DNA of 60,834 bases from Candidatus Thermoflexus japonica (GCA_002898735.1 BEHY01000007.1:1-60834); one strand, 5' to 3'; counted from the first letter of the stretch, positions 25,081 to 34,301 are shown. Notes: generated by a model not told the origin, from the letters alone. Program-made: numbers and translations.

Positions 25081-26244
25081 ATGGGAATCGCTGGTCGTGG
25101 TTTCTGTCTGCTGGTTCTGATCGCCATCCTGGCCGCCTGCGGAGCTCCTGCCGCCTCCCCCACGCCTGCCCCTCCCTCCATCTCGCCCACCGCTCCAGCT
25201 CCTTCCATCACCGCTTCGGCTCCTTCCACCGGTCCGGAGGACTCTTGCGGCGATCGATCGAAGCTTTCCAGGGAGCTTTATCTGTTCAACTGGCCGGATT
25301 ACATTGCTCAGGAAGCGATCAGTCGGTTTGAGCAAGAATGCGGGGTCAAAGTGATCGTCGACACCTATGATTCCAACGAGGCCTTGCTGGCCAAACTCCA
25401 GGCCGGCGCGACGGGCTATGACGTCATCGTGCCGTCCGATTACATGGTCTCAATCATGATCAAGGAAGGGATGCTCGCCGAGCTGGATAAAAACAACCTC
25501 CCGAACCTCAAGCACATCGACCCCGCCCATCTCGGCCTCTATTTCGATCCGGAGAATAAATACACAGTGCCCTACATGTGGGGGACCTCCGGGTTTATGT
25601 ATGACACGGCGGCGATCCCGCGGGAGCTGAAGAGCTGGAAGGATGTGTTCGAACCGGCCCCGGATGTCCAGGGGAAGATCTCTATGCTGAAAGATGAGCG
25701 GGAGGTCATCGGAGCGGCCCTGAAATATCTGGGGTTCTCCATGAACACGACCAATCCGGACGAGCTGCAGAAGGCCAAGGAGGTTCTGCTCCGTCAGAAG
25801 CCCTATGTGAAGGCATATACCAGCGACACGAACCGGGATCTCCTGGTGGCCGGTGAGGTCGTCCTGGCCCATATCTGGACCGGGGATGCGATCCGGGCCC
25901 GGGACGCCAAGCCTTCCCTGAAGTATGTGATCCCGGAGGAGGGATGCACCATCTGGCAGGACAACCTCGCGATTCCAAAGACGGCGAGGAACAAGTATAC
26001 GGCGGAGGTTTTCATCAATTTCCTGATGCGGCCGGATATTGCGGCCATCAATGCGAACACGATCAAGTATGGCAGCCCGAACCGGACGGCGATCCAGCAG
26101 CGGCTGATCGATCCGGCCCTCCTCAATGATCCAGGCATTTATCCCCCGGAGGAGCTGAAGCGCCGGATGGAATGGCTGATCGATGTGGGAGAGGCCATTG
26201 AGTTATATGATCGGATCTGGACCGAGCTGGGGGTGGAGCAGTAG
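25081..26244 (+). CDS. Spermidine/putrescine-type ABC substrate-binding lipoprotein (PotD-like)
   Basis: 387 residues. The N-terminus is a lipoprotein signal, LVLIAILAACGAP, with the lipobox Cys at about residue 20, then a Pro/Ser/Thr linker. The mature part matches PotD/PotF: LYLFNWPDYIAQEAISRFEQ, TYDSNEALLAKLQAG, YDVIVPSDYMVSIMIKEGML and the C-terminal YPPEELKRRMEWL. It would capture polyamines outside the membrane for an ABC importer, but no permease or ATPase genes are adjacent. The start has AAAGGAGGTG. Substrate is inferred from the family. Confidence 0.88.
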   Translation: MGIAGRGFCLLVLIAILAACGAPAASPTPAPPSISPTAPAPSITASAPSTGPEDSCGDRSKLSRELYLFNWPDYIAQEAISRFEQECGVKVIVDTYDSNEALLAKLQAGATGYDVIVPSDYMVSIMIKEGMLAELDKNNLPNLKHIDPAHLGLYFDPENKYTVPYMWGTSGFMYDTAAIPRELKSWKDVFEPAPDVQGKISMLKDEREVIGAALKYLGFSMNTTNPDELQKAKEVLLRQKPYVKAYTSDTNRDLLVAGEVVLAHIWTGDAIRARDAKPSLKYVIPEEGCTIWQDNLAIPKTARNKYTAEVFINFLMRPDIAAINANTIKYGSPNRTAIQQRLIDPALLNDPGIYPPEELKRRMEWLIDVGEAIELYDRIWTELGVEQ

Positions 26245-26363
26245 AGCGGCTCCGCTCCAAAGCGGATCGGGCCGCCTGGGATCCGGGCGGGGCGCTTTCC
26301 GGGCCCTGCCCGGATCCGGAATGCCTTTCAGAGGCTGGATCGCGGATGCCCGGGAGGGCGGAG

Positions 26364-27857
26364 ATGAAGCGGATGTGGATCGGCGGCGAATGGACGGCGG
26401 GATCCGCCCGGGAGGAGATCCCGGTTCTGGATCCGGCGACCGAGGAGGTCCTGGAGACGGTGCCCCGCGGGACGCCGGCGGATATCGAGGCCGCGGTGGC
26501 CGCCGCCCGGCGGGCTTTTGAAGGCTGGCGGAAGGTGCCCGCGGCCACCCGGGCCGAGATGTTGCACGAGGTGGCTCGAAAAATCCGGGAGCATCAGGAA
26601 GAGCTGATCCGGTTGCTGACCCTGGAGGAGGGGAAGCCATGGCCGGAAAACGAGGAGGAGATCCTGTGGTCAGCGAACACCTTTGATTACTATGCGGAGC
26701 TGGCCCGCCACGAGCGAGGCCGGGTGATCCCTTCCCCGGAGCCCGGTCAGCTGAACCTGGTGCTGAAGGAGCCTTATGGCGTGGTGGGTTGTATTGTCCC
26801 CTGGAATTATCCGATCCTGCTCATGGCCTGGAAGGTGGCCCCCGCCCTCGCTGCGGGCAACACCGTGATCATCAAACCCTCCGAGCTCACCCCGCTGACC
26901 ACCCTGCGCCTGGCCGAGGTCGCCATGGATCACCTCCCGCCGGGCGTGGTGAACATCGTGACCGGATATGGCCCGGAGGCCGGCGAGCCGCTGGTCACGC
27001 ACCCGGAGGTCCCGGTCATCGCCTTCACCGGTTCCCTGACGACCGGCCGGCGGATCGCCTCCCTGGCGGCCCCGATGATGAAGAAGCTCCATCTGGAGCT
27101 GGGGGGCAAGGATCCCTTCGTGGTCGGGCCGGATGCGCCTCTGGAGATCGCGGTGAAAGCGCTGGCCTATGCGGCCCTCATCAACGCCGGGCAGGTTTGC
27201 ACCAGCACGGAGCGGGTGTATGTGCCGGAGGGGATCTATCACCGCTTCGCGGAGGAGATCGCCGCCTTCGTCAGCACGCTGCGCCTGGGCCATGGGCTGG
27301 ACCCCCATACGGATATCGGCCCGATGGCGGGCCCGGATTATCGGGCGAAGGTGGAAGCCCATGTCGCCGATGCCCTGGGCCGGGGCGCTCGGGCGCTGAC
27401 AGGCGCCCGGAGGCCTCCCCATCTGCCCCGGGGTTTCTTCTACGAGCCAACGGTCCTGATCCACGTCGATCACAGCATGAAGATCATGCGCGAGGAAACC
27501 TTCGGCCCGGTCATTCCCCTGATGCCCTATCGCACCTTCGACGAGGCGATCGCCCTGTGCAACGATAACCCTTACGGGCTGGGCGCATGTCTGATGAGCC
27601 AGGATCCGCGCCTGATCCGCCGCTTCTATGAAGAAGTGCAGGCGGGGACGATCTGGATCAATGATCCTCTGACAGATAATTACGCTGGGCCCTTTGGTGG
27701 GATGAAGCTGAGCGGTGTCGGTCGGGAGCTGGGCCTCGAAGGGCTCGAGGAGTTCCGGCAGACCAAGCACGTGCACTGGGATATCGAGGGGGACGAGAAG
27801 CCCTGGTGGTTCCCCTACGGCCCCAGGGAAGGGGAACCCCCCCTGCATGGCCCCTGA
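26364..27857 (+). CDS. NAD(P)-dependent aldehyde dehydrogenase
   Basis: About 497 residues, normal for the ALDH superfamily. IVPWNYPILLMAWKVAPALA and NTVIIKPSELTP form the cofactor site, HLELGGKDPFVV carries the general-base Glu, NAGQVCTSTERVYVPEG has the catalytic Cys, and EETFGPVIPLMPY is the conserved end motif. It oxidises an aldehyde to the acid, perhaps betaine, gamma-aminobutyr- or other aminoaldehyde. The PotD-like neighbour makes polyamine-derived aminoaldehydes a reasonable guess. The start at 26364 is chosen for GGGCGGAG upstream. Confidence 0.9.
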   Translation: MKRMWIGGEWTAGSAREEIPVLDPATEEVLETVPRGTPADIEAAVAAARRAFEGWRKVPAATRAEMLHEVARKIREHQEELIRLLTLEEGKPWPENEEEILWSANTFDYYAELARHERGRVIPSPEPGQLNLVLKEPYGVVGCIVPWNYPILLMAWKVAPALAAGNTVIIKPSELTPLTTLRLAEVAMDHLPPGVVNIVTGYGPEAGEPLVTHPEVPVIAFTGSLTTGRRIASLAAPMMKKLHLELGGKDPFVVGPDAPLEIAVKALAYAALINAGQVCTSTERVYVPEGIYHRFAEEIAAFVSTLRLGHGLDPHTDIGPMAGPDYRAKVEAHVADALGRGARALTGARRPPHLPRGFFYEPTVLIHVDHSMKIMREETFGPVIPLMPYRTFDEAIALCNDNPYGLGACLMSQDPRLIRRFYEEVQAGTIWINDPLTDNYAGPFGGMKLSGVGRELGLEGLEEFRQTKHVHWDIEGDEKPWWFPYGPREGEPPLHGP

Positions 27858-27865
27858 ACCGTTCC

Positions 27866-27890
27866 GGCGGGGCACCCCGGGTGCCCCGCC
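27866..27890 (+). terminator. Perfect 12-bp hairpin after the aldehyde dehydrogenase
   Basis: GGCGGGGCACCC and GGGTGCCCCGCC flank a single C. It lies 8 bp after the stop codon and has no T run. Confidence 0.5.
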
Positions 27891-28004
27891 CGGCCTCCGA
27901 TTCGGACAGGGATCTTTCCCTCCTCCCCGCAGCCTGAAGAGCCTCCGGAAGGGGCGATCCTGTTTCCTGGCTCGTTGGGCCGCTCGTTCCCATCGCTCGG
28001 TCCG

Positions 28005-28046
28005 ATTTTTTGCAATTCATTAGCAACTGCGATAAGCTTGCAATAA
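28005..28046 (+). promoter_or_regulatory. Fur-family-like operator in the cbiM upstream region
   Basis: In an otherwise GC-rich 318-bp gap (27858-28175), 28010-28026 reads TTGCAATTCATTAGCAA, an imperfect 17-bp palindrome of the 7-1-7 kind bound by Fur-family proteins. A further TTGCAA half-site lies at 28039-28044. A Fur homologue is encoded at the end of this operon. The remaining leader to cbiM has hairpins such as GGGGA/TCCCC, but no riboswitch I can name; a cobalamin-box consensus was not found. Confidence 0.5.
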
Positions 28047-28175
28047 CCTGGGACGGATGTCCGCTGGACCGAGTGGGGAGGATGAGTCCCCATCCGGGGC
28101 GGGAGGCATCCCCGCGACTTCTCCGAGGAACGATCGGCCAGCCGCATAACACCGATTTCGACAGGGAGGGCCCCT

Positions 28176-29111
28176 ATGCATATCCCGGACGGTTTTCTTT
28201 CCCCTTCGGTGGCATTGCCCCTCTGGGGGGTCAGCGCGGGAGTCAGCGGGTATGCGCTGCGGCGGGTGAGCCGGGAGCTTGCGGAGCATGAGACCCCCGT
28301 CATCGGTGTGGTCGCCGCAGGGATTTTCGCCGCTCAGATGTTGAATTTCCCGATCGCCGGGGGGACCTCGGGCCATCTGATCGGAACGGCCCTGGCCACA
28401 TTGCTCTTCGGGCCGTGGGTGGCGATCCTGATCATGACCTGCGTGCTTTCCATCCAGGCCCTGGTCTTCCAGGATGGGGGTCTGATCGCCCTGGGGGCGA
28501 ACATTTTCAATATGGGGGTGCTGGGAGCCCTGGTCGCTTACGCGGTGGATCAGACGCTTCGCGGCCTGTTCGGGGGCCGGCGCTGGACACGACCGGCGGC
28601 CGCTTTCCTGGCGGGCTGGGCCGCGGTGGTGATGGGGGCGCTGGCCACTGGCCTGGAGCTGGCCCTCTCCGGCCTGGCGCCTGCCAATGTCGTCCTGCCC
28701 GCCATGGGGGGGATCCATGCCCTGATCGGCGTGGTGGAGGGGCTGATCACGATGAGCGCGGCGGCGTTCCTGGCCACCGTTCGACGAGAGCTGGTGGCCG
28801 AGCGGCCCGTCGCCGGACGGATCCCCCTGTGGATCGCCGGGCTGGCCATGACCCTGATCCTGACGCTTCTGGCTCCGATCGCTTCTTCCGATCCGGACGG
28901 GCTGGAGCGCGTGGCGGAGGATCTGGGCTTTATTCAGGCCGCCCGTCCCTCCCCCTTGAGTCTGCTGCCTGATTATGCGATCCCTGGTCTTCCCAACCCG
29001 GCTCTGGCCACGATCCTCGCCGGCGTTCTGGGAGCTCTCCTGGTCTTCGGGCTGGTGATGGCCCTGTGGCTCGGGCGACGTGCGCGCCGGAGTGAAAAGG
29101 CCTCGAGGTAG
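28176..29111 (+). CDS. cbiM: CbiM-type substrate-specific membrane component of a Co/Ni ECF transporter
   Basis: 311 residues with seven to eight hydrophobic segments. The N-terminus MHIPDGFLSP is diagnostic: the free amine, His2 and nearby residues bind Co2+ or Ni2+ in this family. NFPIAGGTSGHLIGTALA is the conserved loop. The C-terminal part (about 230-311) has a membrane pair enclosing SSDPDGLERVAEDLGF, the CbiN/PDGLE-type domain, so M and N are fused. It heads the cbiMQO operon; the metal, cobalt or nickel, cannot be told from the sequence. Confidence 0.93.
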   Translation: MHIPDGFLSPSVALPLWGVSAGVSGYALRRVSRELAEHETPVIGVVAAGIFAAQMLNFPIAGGTSGHLIGTALATLLFGPWVAILIMTCVLSIQALVFQDGGLIALGANIFNMGVLGALVAYAVDQTLRGLFGGRRWTRPAAAFLAGWAAVVMGALATGLELALSGLAPANVVLPAMGGIHALIGVVEGLITMSAAAFLATVRRELVAERPVAGRIPLWIAGLAMTLILTLLAPIASSDPDGLERVAEDLGFIQAARPSPLSLLPDYAIPGLPNPALATILAGVLGALLVFGLVMALWLGRRARRSEKASR

Positions 29112-29173
29112 TCCTCCTGGGAAAAGGATCCGGGGGGCGATTTTCCCTGCGCAGCAAAGGGGCCGGGATCAGC

Positions 29174-29977
29174 ATGACACACTTTCACTTCCATGACCCT
29201 TATCAGCCTCTGGATAGCCCGGTTCATCGGCTCGATCCCCGGGTGAAGCTGGTTCTGGCCCTGGGGTTCATCCTGACCGCCACCCTTTTGCCGGCCGGGG
29301 CCTGGTTATCTTATGCCCTGATGGGCGCGGCGGCGTGGACCGGGGCTCATCTCTCCGGGCTGGGGATCCGGAGGGTGTTGCGACGTTCGATGCTGGCGCT
29401 TCCGTTTGTCCTGGCCGCCCTTCCTGTGATATTCACCGCCCCCGGCCCATCCTGGTTCACGTTCCCGCTGGGCCCATGGCAGGTATCGGTGCGTGGGGAA
29501 GGGGTGATCCGGTTTCTGAGCGTCCTCCTCAAATCCTGGCTTTCCATGCAGATCGCTGTGATCCTGGTCGGGACGACGGCGTTTCCCGATCTTCTGACGG
29601 CCATGCGGGCGATCGGGGTTCCCCGCTTTCTGGTGATGACCTTCGGGCTGATGTGGCGCTACCTGTTCCTCCTCGTGGATGAGGCGCTCCGAATGCTGCG
29701 GGCTCGGGAAGCCCGGAGCGTGGCTCCCGAGATCCCGGGCCGGCGCGTGGGAGGGACGCTGGCCTGGCGGGCCCGGGTGACCGGTCAGATGGTGGGGACG
29801 CTGTTTCTCCGCACCCTGGAACGGGGAGAGCGGATTTACATGGCGATGGTCGCGCGAGGCTACGATGGGGAGGTGCGCATGCTTTCCATGCCTTCTTTAT
29901 CTTATCGGGACCTCGCGCCTCTGATCGGTGGCCTGCTCGTTCTGCTTGGGGCGCTGCTCCTGGGCTGGATGTTCTGA
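29174..29977 (+). CDS. cbiQ: CbiQ, ECF transporter T (coupling) component
   Basis: 267 residues. The start MTHFHFHDPYQPLDSPVHRLDPRVK is His-rich and typical of CbiQ. There are four to five membrane segments, and the two coupling-helix motifs with Ala-Arg-Gly/Glu-Ala-Arg patterns (ALRMLRAREARSVAPE and YMAMVARGYDGE) contact the ATPase. It couples CbiO ATP hydrolysis to movement of CbiM. It is 62 bp after cbiM. Confidence 0.92.
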   Translation: MTHFHFHDPYQPLDSPVHRLDPRVKLVLALGFILTATLLPAGAWLSYALMGAAAWTGAHLSGLGIRRVLRRSMLALPFVLAALPVIFTAPGPSWFTFPLGPWQVSVRGEGVIRFLSVLLKSWLSMQIAVILVGTTAFPDLLTAMRAIGVPRFLVMTFGLMWRYLFLLVDEALRMLRAREARSVAPEIPGRRVGGTLAWRARVTGQMVGTLFLRTLERGERIYMAMVARGYDGEVRMLSMPSLSYRDLAPLIGGLLVLLGALLLGWMF

Positions 29978-30143
29978 TCCGACGGTTTGATGGGGGCCTG
30001 GGTCAGGAGGGCAACCTCGGCGATCCGCCTGGTTCCCGGATATTCTTTTCCCTTTTGCCTGCCGCCTGATCGGCGCTGATGCCGCCGGGCCCGGATCGGG
30101 AAGGCCGGACAGCTCCCGGAAAATCCCCCAGGGGGATCGGTCG

Positions 30144-30857
30144 ATGTTCCCGCTCATCGAGGCGGAAGGACTGGTCTACGTTTATCCGGACGGTCATCCG
30201 GCGTTGCAGGGAGTCTCCCTGCGGATCCATCGGGGGGAGAAGATCGCCCTGGTGGGGCCGAACGGGGCGGGGAAATCCACACTGCTCCTCGTGCTGGGGG
30301 GCTTGCTGCGCCCCACGGCGGGGATCCTGCGGGTGGAGGGAGAGGACGTAGGAAACGGCGACCCCCGGCGCCTCCGGGCGAAGGCCGGGCTGGTCTTCCA
30401 GGATCCGGATGATCAGCTGTTCTCCCCCACCGTGTTCGACGATGTGGCGTTCGGGCCGATCTATCAGGGGCTGTCGGAGCGGGAAGTGCGGGAGCGGGTG
30501 TATCAGGCGCTGGAAGCGGTCGGGATGACCTGGGCGGCTTCCCGGATCTCCCATCACTTGAGTGTGGGGGAGAAGAAACGGGTGGCGATCGCCACGGTGC
30601 TGGCGCTTCAGCCCGAGTTCATGTTGCTGGATGAGCCCACTGCCGGCCTGGATCCTCAGGGCCGGCGGGAGCTGATCCGGCTGTTGCGGGGGCTTCCCCA
30701 GACCATGCTGGTGGCCACCCACGATATGCGCCTGGTGGCCGAACTGTTCCCCCGGGTGATCGTCATGGATCAGGGAAAGGTGGTGGCGGATGGGCCATCC
30801 GGGGAGATCCTTCGGGATGAAGCGCTTCTGGAAGCGCATGGGCTGGAGCCCCCATAA
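30144..30857 (+). CDS. cbiO: CbiO, ATPase of the Co/Ni ECF transporter
   Basis: 237 residues, complete ABC ATPase. It has Walker A GPNGAGKSTLL (about 38-48), Q-loop VFQDPDDQLFSPTV with the ECF-typical DPDDQ, a signature segment HLSVGEKKRVAIA, Walker B FMLLDEPTAGLDPQG and switch His in VATHDMRL. The 166-bp gap before it contains no other gene. Confidence 0.94.
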   Translation: MFPLIEAEGLVYVYPDGHPALQGVSLRIHRGEKIALVGPNGAGKSTLLLVLGGLLRPTAGILRVEGEDVGNGDPRRLRAKAGLVFQDPDDQLFSPTVFDDVAFGPIYQGLSEREVRERVYQALEAVGMTWAASRISHHLSVGEKKRVAIATVLALQPEFMLLDEPTAGLDPQGRRELIRLLRGLPQTMLVATHDMRLVAELFPRVIVMDQGKVVADGPSGEILRDEALLEAHGLEPP

Positions 30858-30950
30858 TCGATTCGTGGGGCAACCCGGAAGGCTTCTGGGCCGGGCGGAT
30901 CGCCGGAGGCACGCCTGCCCAACCCCAGAACCTGACGGAAGGAGCGCACC

Positions 30951-31379
30951 ATGCCGCATTGTGTTCATACCCGTCGTCTGTTGCGGGAGCACGGCTATCG
31001 GGTGACCCCGCAGCGGTTGATGGTGCTGGAGGTGATCCGCACGGCAGATCATCACATGACCGCCGAGGAGATCCATTCGGCCCTGCAGAAACGGCATCCC
31101 GGCGTGGACCTCTCCACGGTTTATCGGGCCCTCCGGTTGTTCGTTCGCCTGGGCCTGGTGGAGCAGCATGAACTGGGAGGGGGCCGCCGGGTGTATGAGT
31201 GGCGGACACAGCCGGACCATGGGCATTTCCTGTGCGAACGATGCGGGCGGGTAGAGCATCTGGAGGGGATGTTCCTGGAGCCGCTCCGTCTCGCGCTGGA
31301 GCGCACGCAGGGCTATCAGGTGCGTCGGGTGGAAGCCACCGTGGTGGGATTGTGCCCTTCCTGTCGGGAGGCGCCGTGA
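30951..31379 (+). CDS. Fur-family metal-dependent transcription regulator (Fur/Zur/Nur type)
   Basis: 142 residues. The winged-helix part has YRVTPQRLMVLEVI and LSTVYRALRLFVRLGLV (recognition helix). The C-terminal dimer domain has HGHFLCERCGRVEHLEG and a terminal CPSC, forming a structural Cys4 zinc site. Fur relatives repress metal-uptake genes when metal is bound. Its place at the end of cbiMQO and the palindrome upstream of cbiM suggest it controls that transporter, so a nickel or cobalt sensor is plausible; zinc or iron remain possible. Confidence 0.9.
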   Translation: MPHCVHTRRLLREHGYRVTPQRLMVLEVIRTADHHMTAEEIHSALQKRHPGVDLSTVYRALRLFVRLGLVEQHELGGGRRVYEWRTQPDHGHFLCERCGRVEHLEGMFLEPLRLALERTQGYQVRRVEATVVGLCPSCREAP

Positions 31380-31454
31380 TATGTCCGGCCCGCCGGGATA
31401 ATCCCCTGCGGGCTGGGCGGCCGGGCGGGGCATCTTCAGGGCCCGGCCTCCCGA

Positions 31455-32189
31455 TCATCCGGCGGAGGGATACGCTTCGATGTAAATCTCCTCGAACAGC
31501 TGGCTCTGGCGAGCGATCACGCGGCGTTGTTTCAGCAGTTCCAGCAGGCCCAGGAAAAGCGCGATGAGGTCGTAGCGGGTCTCCGCTTCGCGAAGCAGAT
31601 GCCTGAGCGCCACCCGCCGTCCATCGCTCACCGCCTCCAGAATCCGTTCGATCGCCTCGTGGAGGGTCAGGCGGTAAGGGGCGAGGAAACGGTCGACGGA
31701 AGGCGCCCCGGGCTGAGGGAGCAGCGCGCGGCGGGCCAGGCGGAGGAAATCTTCCAGGCGGATGCCCTCCAGCCCGGTCCCGGGGGCCTCCGGCCGGGGA
31801 GGCGGTGCGGTTCGCCCGTAAGCGGTGAACCCTTCCCGTTCGGCGAGCCGGCGCGCCAGCGCCCGGAAGAGGCGATAGGCCTTCAATTGCTCCACCAGCG
31901 CCTCCCCGATGTCTTCCTCCTGCTCGTCAGGCTCCGGGGGCCGCGGCAGCAGCAGGGAAGATTTGATGTAAAGCAGTTTGGCGGCGATCACCAGATATTC
32001 CGCCAGCTGGTCCATGGTCAATGCCTGAAGGATGGTCACGTATTCCAGATACTGGGCAGTAACCTGGGCCAGCGAGATCCGGGTGATATCCAGGTCGTTC
32101 CGCTCGATCAGATAGAGGAGGAGATCGAGCGGCCCCTCGAAAACGGGAAGCCGCACCGGAGGGAGAGAGGGTTTGAAAGGCAGGCTCAT
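31455..32189 (-). CDS. scpA: ScpA, kleisin subunit of the SMC condensin
   Basis: About 244 residues. The N-terminal FEGPLDLLLYLIERNDLDIT is the defining ScpA motif that binds SMC; YLVIAAKLLYIKSSLLLP is the second conserved segment. A Pro-rich charged linker leads to the C-terminal winged helix. ScpA bridges SMC heads during chromosome segregation. The ATG at 32189 overlaps the CinA stop by four bases (ATGA), favouring it over a start 18 codons upstream. scpB is not next to it on this side. Confidence 0.93.
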   Translation of the reverse strand: MSLPFKPSLPPVRLPVFEGPLDLLLYLIERNDLDITRISLAQVTAQYLEYVTILQALTMDQLAEYLVIAAKLLYIKSSLLLPRPPEPDEQEEDIGEALVEQLKAYRLFRALARRLAEREGFTAYGRTAPPPRPEAPGTGLEGIRLEDFLRLARRALLPQPGAPSVDRFLAPYRLTLHEAIERILEAVSDGRRVALRHLLREAETRYDLIALFLGLLELLKQRRVIARQSQLFEEIYIEAYPSAG

Positions 32190-33346
32190 GGGGCCTCCTG
32201 GAGCCAGCGCCAGAGCAAGCCCATGGCGGCGTTCGCCGCCCATTCCGCCGCGTGGGGCAGGGGGCCTCGATGGCCGCGCTGCAGGCTGCGGGAGCCTTCC
32301 GAAGTGGCCATGGCGACGGCGATCTGGAAGTTCTCCCCTTCCGGGAGCACTTCCGCCGCCAGGCCCACCGCGGTTCCCGCCTGGCGACGGATCGCTTCCG
32401 CGGCATGTTCCGGGGCGGTCACCAGCCGGGAGCGCACCTCTCCGATTCGAAACACGTGGCTCTCCGGATCTGCCGCCGCCAGGCGTCCGCCCAGCAGGCC
32501 CAGCGTGCCCCGCTCCAGCGTGGCCAGCGTGAGCCCGCGCTCCCGAAGCCCGGCGATCAGAGCCTCCTCGGGCGTGCAGGTTCCCTCCCCATAAACGGCC
32601 CAGCGGAGGCGCTCCCGGATGGTCTGAACGGCGGCCTCGGCTCGAGCGGCGGCTTCTTCGAGCGTGGCACCCCGGGCCCGGATCCGGATATCCACCATCC
32701 CGGGGTGCGCGTTCAGCCCCACCTGGGGGTTCTCGCCCTTTAGGAGATCGCGCAGTCGTTCGTCGATGACGCTCTCGCCCATGCCGATCGTGCGAACCAC
32801 CCTCCAGACCATCGCCTCGGCGGGCGGGAATCGCCTCTCCAGGTAGGGGATCACCGATTCTGTAAGCATCCGCTCCAGTTCGCGGGGGACTCCCGGGAGA
32901 GCGAAAAGAACCCGATCCCCCTCCTCGACCAGGAACCCGGGGGCGGTTCCGATCGGGTTGGGGATCACCTGGGAGCCCTGGGGGCGGAACGCCTGGCGGC
33001 GGTTGTTCTCCGGCATGGGGAACCCAAAGGCCTGGAAGCGGGCGCGGATGGATTCGAAAAGCTCCGGATCGAAGATCAGCGGCCGTCCCAGGGCCTCGGC
33101 CACCGCTTCCCGGGTCACATCGTCTACCGTAGGGCCCAGACCCCCGCTGACGATGAGGATCTCGCTACGGGCCATCGCGGCCCGGATGGCGGCCACCATG
33201 CGGGGCAGATCGTCCCCGACCACCGTGATCTGAACCAGAGGGATGGAGAGCGGTTGAAGGGCACGGGCAATCCGGGCCGAATTGGTGTCCACCAGGTCTC
33301 CGCTCAGCAGCTCCGTGCCGGTCGCCAGGACCTCTGCGCTGGGCAT
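32186..33346 (-). CDS. cinA: CinA-like protein with a degenerate C-terminal amidase domain
   Basis: 386 residues. The N-terminal domain is complete: EVLATGTELLSGDLVDTNSA and LIVSGGLGPTVDDVTREAVA, then FALPGVPRELERML. The C-terminal third aligns in place with the PncC/NMN-amidase domain, but the usual AESCTGG segment, which carries the catalytic Ser, reads LERGTLGLLGG here, so the amidase is probably dead. It precedes scpA with ATGA overlap. Start has GGAGGAG close upstream. Confidence 0.85.
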   Translation of the reverse strand: MPSAEVLATGTELLSGDLVDTNSARIARALQPLSIPLVQITVVGDDLPRMVAAIRAAMARSEILIVSGGLGPTVDDVTREAVAEALGRPLIFDPELFESIRARFQAFGFPMPENNRRQAFRPQGSQVIPNPIGTAPGFLVEEGDRVLFALPGVPRELERMLTESVIPYLERRFPPAEAMVWRVVRTIGMGESVIDERLRDLLKGENPQVGLNAHPGMVDIRIRARGATLEEAAARAEAAVQTIRERLRWAVYGEGTCTPEEALIAGLRERGLTLATLERGTLGLLGGRLAAADPESHVFRIGEVRSRLVTAPEHAAEAIRRQAGTAVGLAAEVLPEGENFQIAVAMATSEGSRSLQRGHRGPLPHAAEWAANAAMGLLWRWLQEAP

Positions 33347-33548
33347 ATCTCCTCCACCTGCTCATGGATGGGGTGTTCCTGAGGAAGGCTTCAGGAAGCC
33401 CGGCGACCCGCGGCCCCTGAGCCTTCTTCGAGCTCCCCGCGGCATCATGGCGCCCCGAGCGTGCAGGGGAAGGGCCGGATGTTCTGGACGCCCACCAGGC
33501 CCCCCGCTCCCGGGGCGAGCGGGATGCGCGGCCTGGAACCCATCGGGC

Positions 33549-34097
33549 TCATCGATCTTCCGGGGAGCCCGGGATGGAGGGTGGCGATCCAGCGAGCGTC
33601 GCCTCCAGATCGATGCCTTCCGGGAGATCCTCCAGCGAGCGCGTCATCTGGATCCATTTCCCCCATCGCCCGTTTTCCTGAAACCTCAGGGCCCGATAGA
33701 GCGCGCGGGCCCGATCGTTGTGCTCGCCCACCCAGAGCTCACAAACCCGACAGCCCCGGGCGCGCAGATAAGCCATCCCCCGCAGCAATAAGGCGCGCCC
33801 CAGGCCACGCCCCTGATATTCTGGATCCACCACCAGTTCGTGGATCGCCCCCACCGTCCCATGGTCCCACCGGGAATCCGTGGCGATGAACCCCACGGGG
33901 CGATCCCCATCGTAGGCGACGAAAGAGCCGTGAGGATCCCGATGGCGGAGCCATTTCAGATAAGCTTTCACTTCCGCGCGATGGCGATAGTAATAATCTC
34001 CTAAGGGTTGATAGGCACGAAAGTAGAGGTTCACGAGATCCGCGGAGCCGGAGAGGGGCTCCTGCACGATGCGAATGGAGCGGATGGAGCGAGGCAA
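33549..34097 (-). CDS. GNAT-family N-acetyltransferase
   Basis: 182 residues. The acetyl-CoA site is clear: IHELVVDPEYQGRGLGRALL (about 86-105) has the R-x-x-G-x-G/A motif, followed by CELWVGEHNDRARALYRALRF (motif B). The acceptor is unknown; this layout is common in protein or small-molecule acetyltransferases. The start codon is TTG at 34097, supported by a perfect AAGGAGGTGATT 6-7 bases upstream on the minus strand. Confidence 0.88.
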   Translation of the reverse strand: MPRSIRSIRIVQEPLSGSADLVNLYFRAYQPLGDYYYRHRAEVKAYLKWLRHRDPHGSFVAYDGDRPVGFIATDSRWDHGTVGAIHELVVDPEYQGRGLGRALLLRGMAYLRARGCRVCELWVGEHNDRARALYRALRFQENGRWGKWIQMTRSLEDLPEGIDLEATLAGSPPSIPGSPEDR

Positions 34098-34301
34098 AAG
34101 GAATCACCTCCTTCCAGAGGGTATATGCCGTTGGGGCGTTTGTTCCCATCGGATTGGGGTTGCGCTCGTGAAAAAATCCCCCTGTGTGGCCAGCCACGCA
34201 CCTCAGCCGGACTGGCCTTTTCTCCCGGTGTGAAGGGCCAGCACGGGGAGACGATAACTTTCTTCCATGATCCAGGCGTCCGGGCGCCTCGTTGGCCATC
34301 C

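Noticed and set aside
28046..28175. Cobalamin riboswitch upstream of cbiM
   Set aside because: The conserved B12-box and core segments are not visible; only unspecific GC hairpins are.
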